Origin: Nitrospirota bacterium
GTDB lineage: Bacteria > Nitrospirota > Thermodesulfovibrionia > Thermodesulfovibrionales > UBA6898
Length of the DNA: 64,000 bases
NCBI GenBank assembly: GCA_021825365.1
Contig: JAKAHR010000005.1
Location: 1-64,000 of the forward strand
Direction of reading: 5' to 3'
The position numbers and the translations under genes are program-made. Positions within the stretch are counted from its first letter, which is position 1. The number at the start of each line of letters is the position of its first letter. Below are positions 54,161 through 61,446 of this stretch, piece by piece. The notes under the pieces were generated by a model. That model worked only from the letters and a program-made list of their open reading frames with translations, was not told the DNA's origin and did no database searches.

Positions 54161-56917
54161 GTGACTCAGCCAACGTATAAGGTCATTTTCGAAGGCAGGC
54201 TATCTGCCGACATTCCTGCGCCTGAAATCAGTCGAAGGCTCCTCAGGATATACCGGAACAACCAGGCGATTGTCGACCGTTTCTTTGCGGGAAAGACCCT
54301 CCTGGTCAAGAAGAATATCGACTATCAGAGGGCTGAGAAGATACGCGCAGTCCTTCAGAGCGCCGGGGTTCCGTGCAGGGTCGTTGAAGATCATCCCGTG
54401 GCCGGGATAAGTCAGCAAAAGCCTGCGGTGGACAGGTCACCGGGGCCGGACAAGCCGGCAGTTTCACAACCTTCCAATAAACCCCAGGCGGGCATGCCCC
54501 GCGTGCAGTCGAAGCCCGGTGCAGGTGTATCGCGGAGCGGTGGGGAGGCAACACCCACCCCTCCAATTCGTCCGCCTGATTTTGCGGCTGCAAAACCTGT
54601 CGGCAGGAAGACGCTCAGCGGGACCAGGAACCAGAATATCCTGGCTGTTCTCCTGATCACACTCATCATCGCCAGCGCCGCCGTCCGCCTCTGGGCATTG
54701 AAGCAGGCCAGCGGCATCCACCCCCCTGACCATGTCAGCGCCAATGAGACCGGGGTTTGCGTTCACAGCAACAGGACCCTGTTCTTCCTGTCACCGGAGG
54801 GGGCCCTCCAGAGGCGCATCTCCCTTGCAGACCTCGGCATCAGGGGAGAGCCGGCTGACCTGCACCTCCTGAAGGGCGCAGATCTCATTATCGGAGACCT
54901 CGCAACAGGCGAGATAAAGCGGTGCGCGATAGCCACCCTTTCCTGCAGGAAGATAGGGCCGGCAGGAAACCATATCCTCAACGGATACTTCAAACTTCTG
55001 CCGGATGAGGAAAGGAACCTCCTTCTCATCGCAGATTCGGAGAATAACCTGCTGCTTTCTCAGGACCTCGACGGGACCGCCATGCAGAGGATATCTGCGA
55101 CGTCGGAGATCCGCTCCCCGGCCGGAATGGCCCTTGATACCGAGGGCAGGCTGTGGGTGGCCAATACAGGCCGCGGGGAAATCCTCGCCTTCGAATACCT
55201 GGATAACGCATTTCAGCAGGCAGGCGCCGGCATTCACCTCCGGCCCTCGTCGGAAGCGGGCCAGGCCCTTCGGGAAAAGCTGAAGAGCAGGCAGAAGACC
55301 GGCCCAGGCGGTCTGAAGGACATGATGGATATACTCGGGGAGCTTCAGAAGGAGCGGGAAAAATTCGGTGATGATCTGGTACAGACCCGGCCCCAGGCGC
55401 TAGCCCAGGATTCAGCGGGCAACCTGTGGGTAGTTGCAAGCGACGCTCTTCTCACCTCTGCAGGCGTCCGCATATTCTCGCCGGAGGGCGGCCAGGTCAG
55501 CCGCCTGCCACTCGAAAAGGGCGCCCTTCCCCTTGATATCGCATCAGCGGGAGACCGCCTGATTGTAGCCGACAGCGGCCTGTTCAGGGTGTATACGGTC
55601 TCCGCTGAGACAAGAACGGCAACTCCTTTCGGCGATAAGGCTTTCCAGGACGAATTGTCCAGGAACCAAAGCGAACTGAGACGATACGAGGCGATCAAGA
55701 CATGGGCAGGGAGATGCATGGGGCTCCTGCTGCTCGGCACCATCATCCTCGTGGGCGTCATCGTGGCTCAAGGCTTCGGCGGAAAGAAACGGACAGCAGC
55801 CCCTGCTCCGCAGACGCAAAGAACCGGGACACAGCCGACCCCTGCCGGGACTGCAGCCATGCAGTCGTCAGGCAGTGCAAAAAGGTACAGCGTGGAATTC
55901 ACCGGCTCCGGACAGGAATACTTCAGGATCTGGATAGTGAACGTCTTTCTGACCATCATCACGCTCGGCATCTATGCGGCGTGGGCAAAGGTGAGGACCC
56001 GGCGTTATTTTTACCGGAATACACTCCTTGACGGACACCCCTTCGATTATACCGCAGACCCGGTGGCGCTGCTGAAGGGATACGCGATCGTGGCCGCGGG
56101 CCTGCTTCTGTATTATCTGGTCAAGACATTCAACCCTCTGTACAGTATCGTCGTATTCGGACTGTTTTCGCTTATCATTCCGCTGCTGGTCTATAAATCG
56201 CTCCGTTTCTTCACCTACCACTCCGTCTACCGCAATATCCGCTTTCGCTTTCTCGGAACAGCCGGCGAGGGATACCGGACCTACCTGTTCTATGCCCTGC
56301 TCATCCCCTTTACCCTGGGACTTATCGTGCCGTACTGGGACTTCAGGAGACGAAAGTATTTCTTCGACAACCTTGCCTATGGAGCGACGTCCAACGCCTT
56401 CGCCGGCACACACGGTCCATTCTACGGAGCGTACGTCAGGATGTGGCTGCTCCTCTTTGCGCTCGTCGGGGTGGGAGGTATTCTTGCGGCCGTCGCCGCA
56501 ACCGGCCTGGCGGGCATGTTGTCCCCTCGAAACGGACCTCTGGCAGGTGGTGTGCTGGCGTCGGTATTTGTCCTCTATGCCGCAATATTGCTCATCGGCT
56601 CCTTTATCCAGATGTATCTGTATGCATGGGCGACGAACTACTGCCTGAGGAATTCCTCGATGGGAAGACTCGGGTTTGAAAGCACGCTGAGCGCAGGGAG
56701 GCTCTTCTGGATTCGCATTTCGAGCGTGATGGCGATCGTCCTGTCCCTGGGCCTCCTCATTCCCTGGGCGAAAGTGCGCAGGATGCGATACATGGCGGAG
56801 AACATATCGCTGGTCGCAGAAGGCGACCTGAACGACTTCACCGCAGCAGCAGGGTCGGATGAAAGCTCGTACGGTGACGTTGCATCCGACTTCTTCGATT
56901 TTGAGATCGGCCTGTGA
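54161..56917 (+). CDS. membrane protein with propeller-like domain and DUF898 (YjgN-like)
   Basis: This 918-residue protein begins with a small alpha-beta domain (about 1-75; FEGRLSADIPAPEISRRL) and a proline-rich linker. Then come a helix (about 163-183), a propeller-like domain with NHL/SMP-30-style repeats (about 190-500; PAGMALDTEGRLWVANTG), another helix and a DUF898 domain of about seven helices (about 575-880; FTGSGQEYFRIWIVNVFLT). The DUF898 role is unknown. It overlaps an M48 protease gene by 4 bp; the two families are often linked. The start is GTG 54161, with a weak ribosome site. Confidence 0.85.
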   Translation: MTQPTYKVIFEGRLSADIPAPEISRRLLRIYRNNQAIVDRFFAGKTLLVKKNIDYQRAEKIRAVLQSAGVPCRVVEDHPVAGISQQKPAVDRSPGPDKPAVSQPSNKPQAGMPRVQSKPGAGVSRSGGEATPTPPIRPPDFAAAKPVGRKTLSGTRNQNILAVLLITLIIASAAVRLWALKQASGIHPPDHVSANETGVCVHSNRTLFFLSPEGALQRRISLADLGIRGEPADLHLLKGADLIIGDLATGEIKRCAIATLSCRKIGPAGNHILNGYFKLLPDEERNLLLIADSENNLLLSQDLDGTAMQRISATSEIRSPAGMALDTEGRLWVANTGRGEILAFEYLDNAFQQAGAGIHLRPSSEAGQALREKLKSRQKTGPGGLKDMMDILGELQKEREKFGDDLVQTRPQALAQDSAGNLWVVASDALLTSAGVRIFSPEGGQVSRLPLEKGALPLDIASAGDRLIVADSGLFRVYTVSAETRTATPFGDKAFQDELSRNQSELRRYEAIKTWAGRCMGLLLLGTIILVGVIVAQGFGGKKRTAAPAPQTQRTGTQPTPAGTAAMQSSGSAKRYSVEFTGSGQEYFRIWIVNVFLTIITLGIYAAWAKVRTRRYFYRNTLLDGHPFDYTADPVALLKGYAIVAAGLLLYYLVKTFNPLYSIVVFGLFSLIIPLLVYKSLRFFTYHSVYRNIRFRFLGTAGEGYRTYLFYALLIPFTLGLIVPYWDFRRRKYFFDNLAYGATSNAFAGTHGPFYGAYVRMWLLLFALVGVGGILAAVAATGLAGMLSPRNGPLAGGVLASVFVLYAAILLIGSFIQMYLYAWATNYCLRNSSMGRLGFESTLSAGRLFWIRISSVMAIVLSLGLLIPWAKVRRMRYMAENISLVAEGDLNDFTAAAGSDESSYGDVASDFFDFEIGL

Positions 56918-57948
56918 TAGAGGTCCGGGGGACCTATTTTGACGGCAGAAGCTCTGCTGCCCGCGATGCGACCCTCAACTGCGCCGGGGATATGATCACC
57001 ATCCGGGGAGAAAGCGGTCCCCTGATCCATGCGGTTCAGGTGTCCCGGTGCTATTTTGATCCCCCGCTCGGAAAGACCAGCCGCTCCATACGCCTGCCGG
57101 GAGGTGCGGTGTTCGAGACAAAAGACTGTGACAGCCTCGTCTCTATCGAGAGGTCGGCCGGAAAGAACCGCGCGATGCGGGTTGTCCATTATCTGGAGAC
57201 GCGGTGGAAGACAGTCGCCCTCTCTCTTGCGGGCATCGTGCTCTTCGTCTGGCTATTCCACACCTTTGCCATCCCGGTCCTTGCAAAGAAGATAGCCTTT
57301 GCGCTCCCGCCCCGGGTGACCCAGGAGGTGAGCAACCAGACGATGCGGGTCCTTGATGGCCACCTGCTGAAACCGTCCGAACTCCCTGCCGGGAGGAGAG
57401 CCGCTGTCAATAAGGATTTCCAAGGTCTCCTTGACGATGATGACCGCTCCCTTCATGACTATCGACTCGAATTCCGCAAGAGCCCTGCCATGGGGCCGAA
57501 TGCCTTTGCGCTGCCTTCCGGCATGATCATCATGACGGACGAACTTGTAAACCTCTCGGAGAACGATGCGGAGATCAGGGGCGTCCTCCTTCACGAGATA
57601 GCCCATGTAAGGGAGCGTCATGCACTCCGGTCCGTAATGCAAAATGCCGGCATCTTTCTGGTCATCGCAACCCTTGCGGGTGACCTCAGCGGGATCTCAT
57701 CTGCAGCCGCATCACTCCCGACGATCCTGGCGAATGCCGGCTATTCCAGGATATTTGAGAGGGAGGCGGACAGGTTCGCGGCCCTCTACTTCATCCGCAG
57801 GGGCTGGTCCGTCAAACCGATGCAGGACATCCTTGGCCGCATGGCAAAGAACGTCCCCCGCTTACCCGGAGAAGCGGTCCTCTCCACGCATCCCGTCATG
57901 GAAGAACGGATCAGGGAGATTGGGGCCCTGGCGGAAAAAGACCGATAA
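56914..57948 (+). CDS. M48 family zinc metalloprotease
   Basis: This 344-residue protease has an N-terminal domain of about 85 residues (YFDGRSSAARDATL), one helix (about 105-123) and an M48 catalytic domain. The zinc site is complete: HEIAH (residues 227-231) and the third ligand Glu284 in FEREADRF. The catalytic domain probably faces the periplasm. Such BepA/HtpX-like proteases deal with envelope protein quality. The start is GTG 56914, overlapping the DUF898 gene by GTGA, so the pair is translated together. Confidence 0.9.
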   Translation: MIEVRGTYFDGRSSAARDATLNCAGDMITIRGESGPLIHAVQVSRCYFDPPLGKTSRSIRLPGGAVFETKDCDSLVSIERSAGKNRAMRVVHYLETRWKTVALSLAGIVLFVWLFHTFAIPVLAKKIAFALPPRVTQEVSNQTMRVLDGHLLKPSELPAGRRAAVNKDFQGLLDDDDRSLHDYRLEFRKSPAMGPNAFALPSGMIIMTDELVNLSENDAEIRGVLLHEIAHVRERHALRSVMQNAGIFLVIATLAGDLSGISSAAASLPTILANAGYSRIFEREADRFAALYFIRRGWSVKPMQDILGRMAKNVPRLPGEAVLSTHPVMEERIREIGALAEKDR

Positions 57949-58128
57949 TATCGGACAATGCGCGCCTTCTTTCGTTCCTCTGATCATGATGGTTCTCTCT
58001 CTGTTACCTGCCCTGATCTTGCCCTATTGCTTTAAGGGAGGTCATTGAACAACCTTCCTTCCTGAACTCCACATTTCCCCCGCTTACTCATTAAAGGTGA
58101 ATTGCGACTGTTAATCAGCAGTTTTGCC

Positions 58129-58158
58129 TTGACTATGGGCGGAGTTGCGGGGTATAAA
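58129..58158 (+). promoter_or_regulatory. sigma-70-like promoter in the gap before the beta-helix gene
   Basis: A -35 TTGACT (58129-58134) and a -10 TATAAA (58153-58158) lie 18 bp apart. The start near 58165 is followed by a good ribosome site (GGAGGGG, 58193-58199) and a short open frame, so it may drive that frame or a small RNA rather than the beta-helix gene alone. Confidence 0.55.
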
Positions 58159-58202
58159 ATATCAGCTTAATGATGGGGACAACAGCAAAACAGGAGGGGC
58201 TA

Positions 58203-58259
58203 GTGTCGGAAGATATCATCATAAACCTTGCATCCAATGACATTCCTTGTTTCCAATAA
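58203..58259 (+). CDS. possible 18-residue small protein or leader
   Basis: GTG 58203 follows a GGAGG site at a 5-8 nt spacing and opens MSEDIIINLASNDIPCFQ, ending with TAA at 58257-58259. The promoter above is well placed for it. It may be a true small protein, a leader peptide or the head of a decayed gene. No function is suggested by the sequence. Confidence 0.35.
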   Translation: MSEDIIINLASNDIPCFQ

Positions 58260-58330
58260 TAGAACGGGCGAATTATACCGCTTCCACTTTAGCACGCAAT
58301 TAAAACTATTATGTTGAACCTCCCTCGAAT

Positions 58331-58348
58331 CTGTAAGAGATCTGTAAG
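58331..58348 (+). promoter_or_regulatory. Pho-box-like direct repeat before the beta-helix gene
   Basis: CTGTAAG occurs twice, at 58331-58337 and 58342-58348, with a 4-bp spacer, so the period is 11 bp. This is the architecture of a PhoB box (CTGTCAT, N4, CTGTCAT), though positions 5-7 differ. A possible -10 TATCTT starts 12 bp after the repeat, at the distance seen in Pho promoters that lack a -35. The beta-helix ATG follows at 58427. Binding by a PhoB/OmpR-family regulator is inferred. Confidence 0.45.
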
Positions 58349-58426
58349 ATGCCGTGTGGTATCTTCCATCATCATGGATGCAGACAGTTTCATTGTTCGG
58401 ATACACCGCTTAAAGGGGGAATCAAA

Positions 58427-59650
58427 ATGAGAAACAAAATGCCTTTCCTGGCAGCAGTCTATTTCGCAATTCTTTTATTTATGCCCTATGCGGCCCATGG
58501 TCTTACTATCTCAGGAGACTATGTCGGCATAGGTACGAATTCGCCGTCGTATCTTCTCGACGTTCAGGCGACGGGGAGCGACACTGCAATAATGGGCTTA
58601 TCTTTCAGCGGCACGGGAATGTATGGCTACTCCATCTCCGGGTATGGGATTTCAGGTTATTCAAGCAGCAGTTACGGGGTGTACGGCGAGTCTGACTCCA
58701 TGACCGGAGTATACGGGTATTCTGGTTCCGGCTCAGGGGTGCGGGGGAGTTCGATTGGCGGGACAGGAGTCTTCGGCCATTCTACCAGCGGCGATGCTGG
58801 GTATTTTCAGGGAAACGTCCGTGTTACGGGCAACCAGACTGTGGATGGAACAATGAGCGCCTATTCCTTTACAGGCAGAGGCTCGGGATTGACAGAAATT
58901 CCAGGCGGCCAGGTCACAGGCATTGTCGCCAGCGCCACCAATTCGAGCACCCTGGGAGGCCAGAGCGCCAGCGACATAATTGCGGCTGCATCGGATGAGG
59001 TGAGGACTCCTATATCATCCCTGCCCTTTGACATAAGCACGTCGGGGTCTTACTATCTTACGGGCAATCAGACATCGACCGGAAACGGCATTAATGTAAG
59101 TGCGGACAATGTGACGATGGATTTCAATGGCTTTAAGATTACCGGGCCGGGCAAGACCTCTGGAGTCGGAATCGGAATCAATATGGTCGGCCGCACGAAT
59201 GTGGAAATAAAAAACGGCACAGTGACACAGTTCGGTTATGCCGGAATACAGGAGTATTCCGGCTCCCTTCCGGGTACGGGTAAGAGGCATAGGATACTAA
59301 ATATGAGGGTAACAGATAACGGCGGTGACGGACTTTATCTTGCAGGGTCTAACTTTTACATCAGCGGCAACACCGTAAGCGGCAATGGTACTGCCGGAAT
59401 CTTTGCAGCAGGGACTGGATCTATAATCATCGGCAATACGGTAGCTGATAACGCTGACAACGGGCTAGGGGTGACGACAGGATGCGCTGTGAAAAATAAC
59501 ACAGCCTATCATAACGGCCATTACGGAATCCAGGTTGGAAACGAGAGTCTTGTAGAAGGGAATGTCGCTATCAGCAATAATACTGCGGGCGGTTATGCCA
59601 ACATGGACACGTGTGCGACATGCACAATGAGCCTCAACCATGCGCCGTAA
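58427..59650 (+). CDS. secreted right-handed beta-helix protein
   Basis: This 407-residue protein has a signal peptide (PFLAAVYFAILLFMPYAAHG). An N-terminal region carries GVYG-S-type glycine-serine repeats (about 45-130), as seen in phage tail and surface fibres. A right-handed parallel beta-helix follows (about 195-400), with NosD/pectate-lyase-like turns (VSGNGTAGIFAAG, ADNADNGLGV, YHNGHYGIQVG). It may bind or cleave polysaccharide, or be structural. Two cysteines (CATC) stand near the C-terminus. ATG 58427 follows AAAGGGGG; the frame from 58349 adds 26 residues before the signal. Confidence 0.85.
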   Translation: MRNKMPFLAAVYFAILLFMPYAAHGLTISGDYVGIGTNSPSYLLDVQATGSDTAIMGLSFSGTGMYGYSISGYGISGYSSSSYGVYGESDSMTGVYGYSGSGSGVRGSSIGGTGVFGHSTSGDAGYFQGNVRVTGNQTVDGTMSAYSFTGRGSGLTEIPGGQVTGIVASATNSSTLGGQSASDIIAAASDEVRTPISSLPFDISTSGSYYLTGNQTSTGNGINVSADNVTMDFNGFKITGPGKTSGVGIGINMVGRTNVEIKNGTVTQFGYAGIQEYSGSLPGTGKRHRILNMRVTDNGGDGLYLAGSNFYISGNTVSGNGTAGIFAAGTGSIIIGNTVADNADNGLGVTTGCAVKNNTAYHNGHYGIQVGNESLVEGNVAISNNTAGGYANMDTCATCTMSLNHAP

Positions 59651-59899
59651 GCCCGTTTGTCGAACAGTATTAGGAAAGTGTTCACCGGTCCGTCAAGAGG
59701 GCAGGAGGGGTCAGGTCTTTGATCTTGAATTGTAAACTTATCAGTTCCCGATCACACGCCTCGGGGAAGACCATCTCTGCAGCACTGTAATGGTCTGTGA
59801 GGATATAGCGGTAGGGGCGTCTTCCTGTTTTTTGAGGACTGGGCAGTTTGGGATAACGTCCAATGCAGGAGCGGTCGTTTCCTGCCGGACTACCCGCGG
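59651..59899. other. 249-bp gap, possible remnant of a mobile element
   Basis: The minus strand stays open over much of the gap and ends reading FKIKDLTPPALLTDR before a stop near 59682. The stretch has no ribosome site or family match that I can support. It looks like the edge of a decayed insertion or a repeated intergenic element. Confidence 0.3.
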
Positions 59900-61096
59900 C
59901 TACCTCAACTGCAGCAGTGCCACTGCTTCTATGTGGTAGGTGTTGGGGAAGAAATCGATCTGGCTCACAGACTTCAGTTCGTACTTGTCCTTCAGCTTCT
60001 TGAGGTCGCGCGACAGTGTAGCAGGGTTGCACGAGATGTACATGATGCTGTCCGGCGGGGTCTGCAAGACCTTCTTCATCACCTCGGAGGTGAGGCCCGG
60101 CCGCGGGGGGTCCAGGATAATGACATCATATTTCTTCTGCATCCTGAACTTCTCGGCTGATGACTTCACGAACTTGCAGTTCTTTATCGCGTTGGCCTTG
60201 ATATTCCTGATCCCGTCCTCAACCGCAGCAGGATGCTCCTCCACCGCCGTCACCTCCGCAGCGCGCGCGGCAACCGGCAGAGAGAAGTTGCCGGCACCGG
60301 CATACAGGTCGAGGACGGTCCTGCCTTCGGATGGGATGAGATTGACCACATGTTCAACGACACGCGTGTTAAGCTCCCAGTGCGCCTGGAAGAAGGTCCA
60401 GGGGGAAACCATATACTGCAGGCCGTTGAGATCAAACGTCGTATGCCCGGCCACGCTGACGATATTTTCATTGTAGGCGACAGCGGGAAATCCGAGGGAA
60501 AGCCAGGGTCCCATTTCATAGGCAGGCTGTTTTCCCTTCACGAGGATCAGCGGCCTGTCGCCCAGGGCGACATGGATGTCGCTTAACCCGCTGACATCCA
60601 CCTTCTCTTTGATCAGACGGAGGCAGCCATTGATCTCCTTCCTCAAGAGGGGACATTGCTCGAACGTAACCACATCGCGCGAGGATTCCCGGAAAAAGCC
60701 GATATCCCCCGTCCTCGATACCTTGAACTGCGCGCGGTGGCGATAGTGCCACTGCTCCCCGGAAAGCGGCGTGCCGAGCGTCGTCTCGATCCCCCCGATC
60801 CGGGCAAGGGAATCGATGAGTATCTCGTCCTTCATCGATACCTGGCGGCCGTACGACACATACTGCAGCTGACACCCTCCACAGACGCCGAAGACCGGAC
60901 AGGGAGGCTCCACGCGGTCCTCCGAGGGTTCCACCACGCTGATGACGTTCGCGACGGAATAGTCCCTCTTCTTCTCGATAATCTCCGCGTCGACGACCTC
61001 GCCGGGGATCGCACCCTTGATGAAGATCACCCTCTCGTCCCGGGCGATGGTAAAACCTCCGTACGCGGGGCTCAGCGCCTTTAGTATCTGGCCCAT
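59900..61096 (-). CDS. 23S rRNA (uracil-5-)-methyltransferase, RlmD/RumA type
   Basis: This 398-residue enzyme transfers methyl from SAM to C5 of a uracil in rRNA (or tRNA). It has an N-terminal TRAM domain (about 1-60), iron-sulfur cysteines (CPVFGVCGGCQLQY, about 65-80), the SAM site LDLYAGAGNFSLP (about 265), DPPRPGL (about 330) and the catalytic block YISCNPATLSRDL. The target position cannot be read from sequence. Its ATG overlaps the response-regulator stop (TGATG). Confidence 0.9.
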   Translation of the reverse strand: MGQILKALSPAYGGFTIARDERVIFIKGAIPGEVVDAEIIEKKRDYSVANVISVVEPSEDRVEPPCPVFGVCGGCQLQYVSYGRQVSMKDEILIDSLARIGGIETTLGTPLSGEQWHYRHRAQFKVSRTGDIGFFRESSRDVVTFEQCPLLRKEINGCLRLIKEKVDVSGLSDIHVALGDRPLILVKGKQPAYEMGPWLSLGFPAVAYNENIVSVAGHTTFDLNGLQYMVSPWTFFQAHWELNTRVVEHVVNLIPSEGRTVLDLYAGAGNFSLPVAARAAEVTAVEEHPAAVEDGIRNIKANAIKNCKFVKSSAEKFRMQKKYDVIILDPPRPGLTSEVMKKVLQTPPDSIMYISCNPATLSRDLKKLKDKYELKSVSQIDFFPNTYHIEAVALLQLR

Positions 61097-61446
61097 CAGA
61101 CCTTCGAAGAGAGCTTCTTGATCGTGGACTTCAGCTCGGTGAGATCGGCGGACTTTACGATGTACGCCTCGGAAGCCCAGACCGAAAAGTCGTCCCGGTA
61201 GTCAAAGGCCGTAGACATGATGATCGGCATGCGGGGCCTTTTCTCCTTCATTTGCCGCAGCAGCTTGATCCCGTCGATGTCAGGCAGCTGGATATCGAGG
61301 GTGACGAGATCGGGCGTTTCGCGCTCGAAGACCTCCATCGCCTCCTTGCCGTTGGATGCCGTCACCACCGCATATCCGTCCTCCTCCAGTTCCTCCCTGT
61401 ACAACCGGAGGATATTCATGTCATCGTCAACAATAAGTATCTTCAT
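61096..61446 (-). CDS. single-domain response regulator (CheY-like)
   Basis: This 116-residue receiver has the acidic pocket IVDDDM and the phospho-acceptor Asp51 in VTLDIQLPD, plus a conserved lysine near the end (YIVKSADL). It has no output domain, so it must act by binding a partner or passing phosphate on. The start overlaps the stop of the large kinase (TGATG) and its ribosome site AAAGGAGG lies inside the kinase gene, so they are a cognate pair. Confidence 0.92.
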   Translation of the reverse strand: MKILIVDDDMNILRLYREELEEDGYAVVTASNGKEAMEVFERETPDLVTLDIQLPDIDGIKLLRQMKEKRPRMPIIMSTAFDYRDDFSVWASEAYIVKSADLTELKSTIKKLSSKV

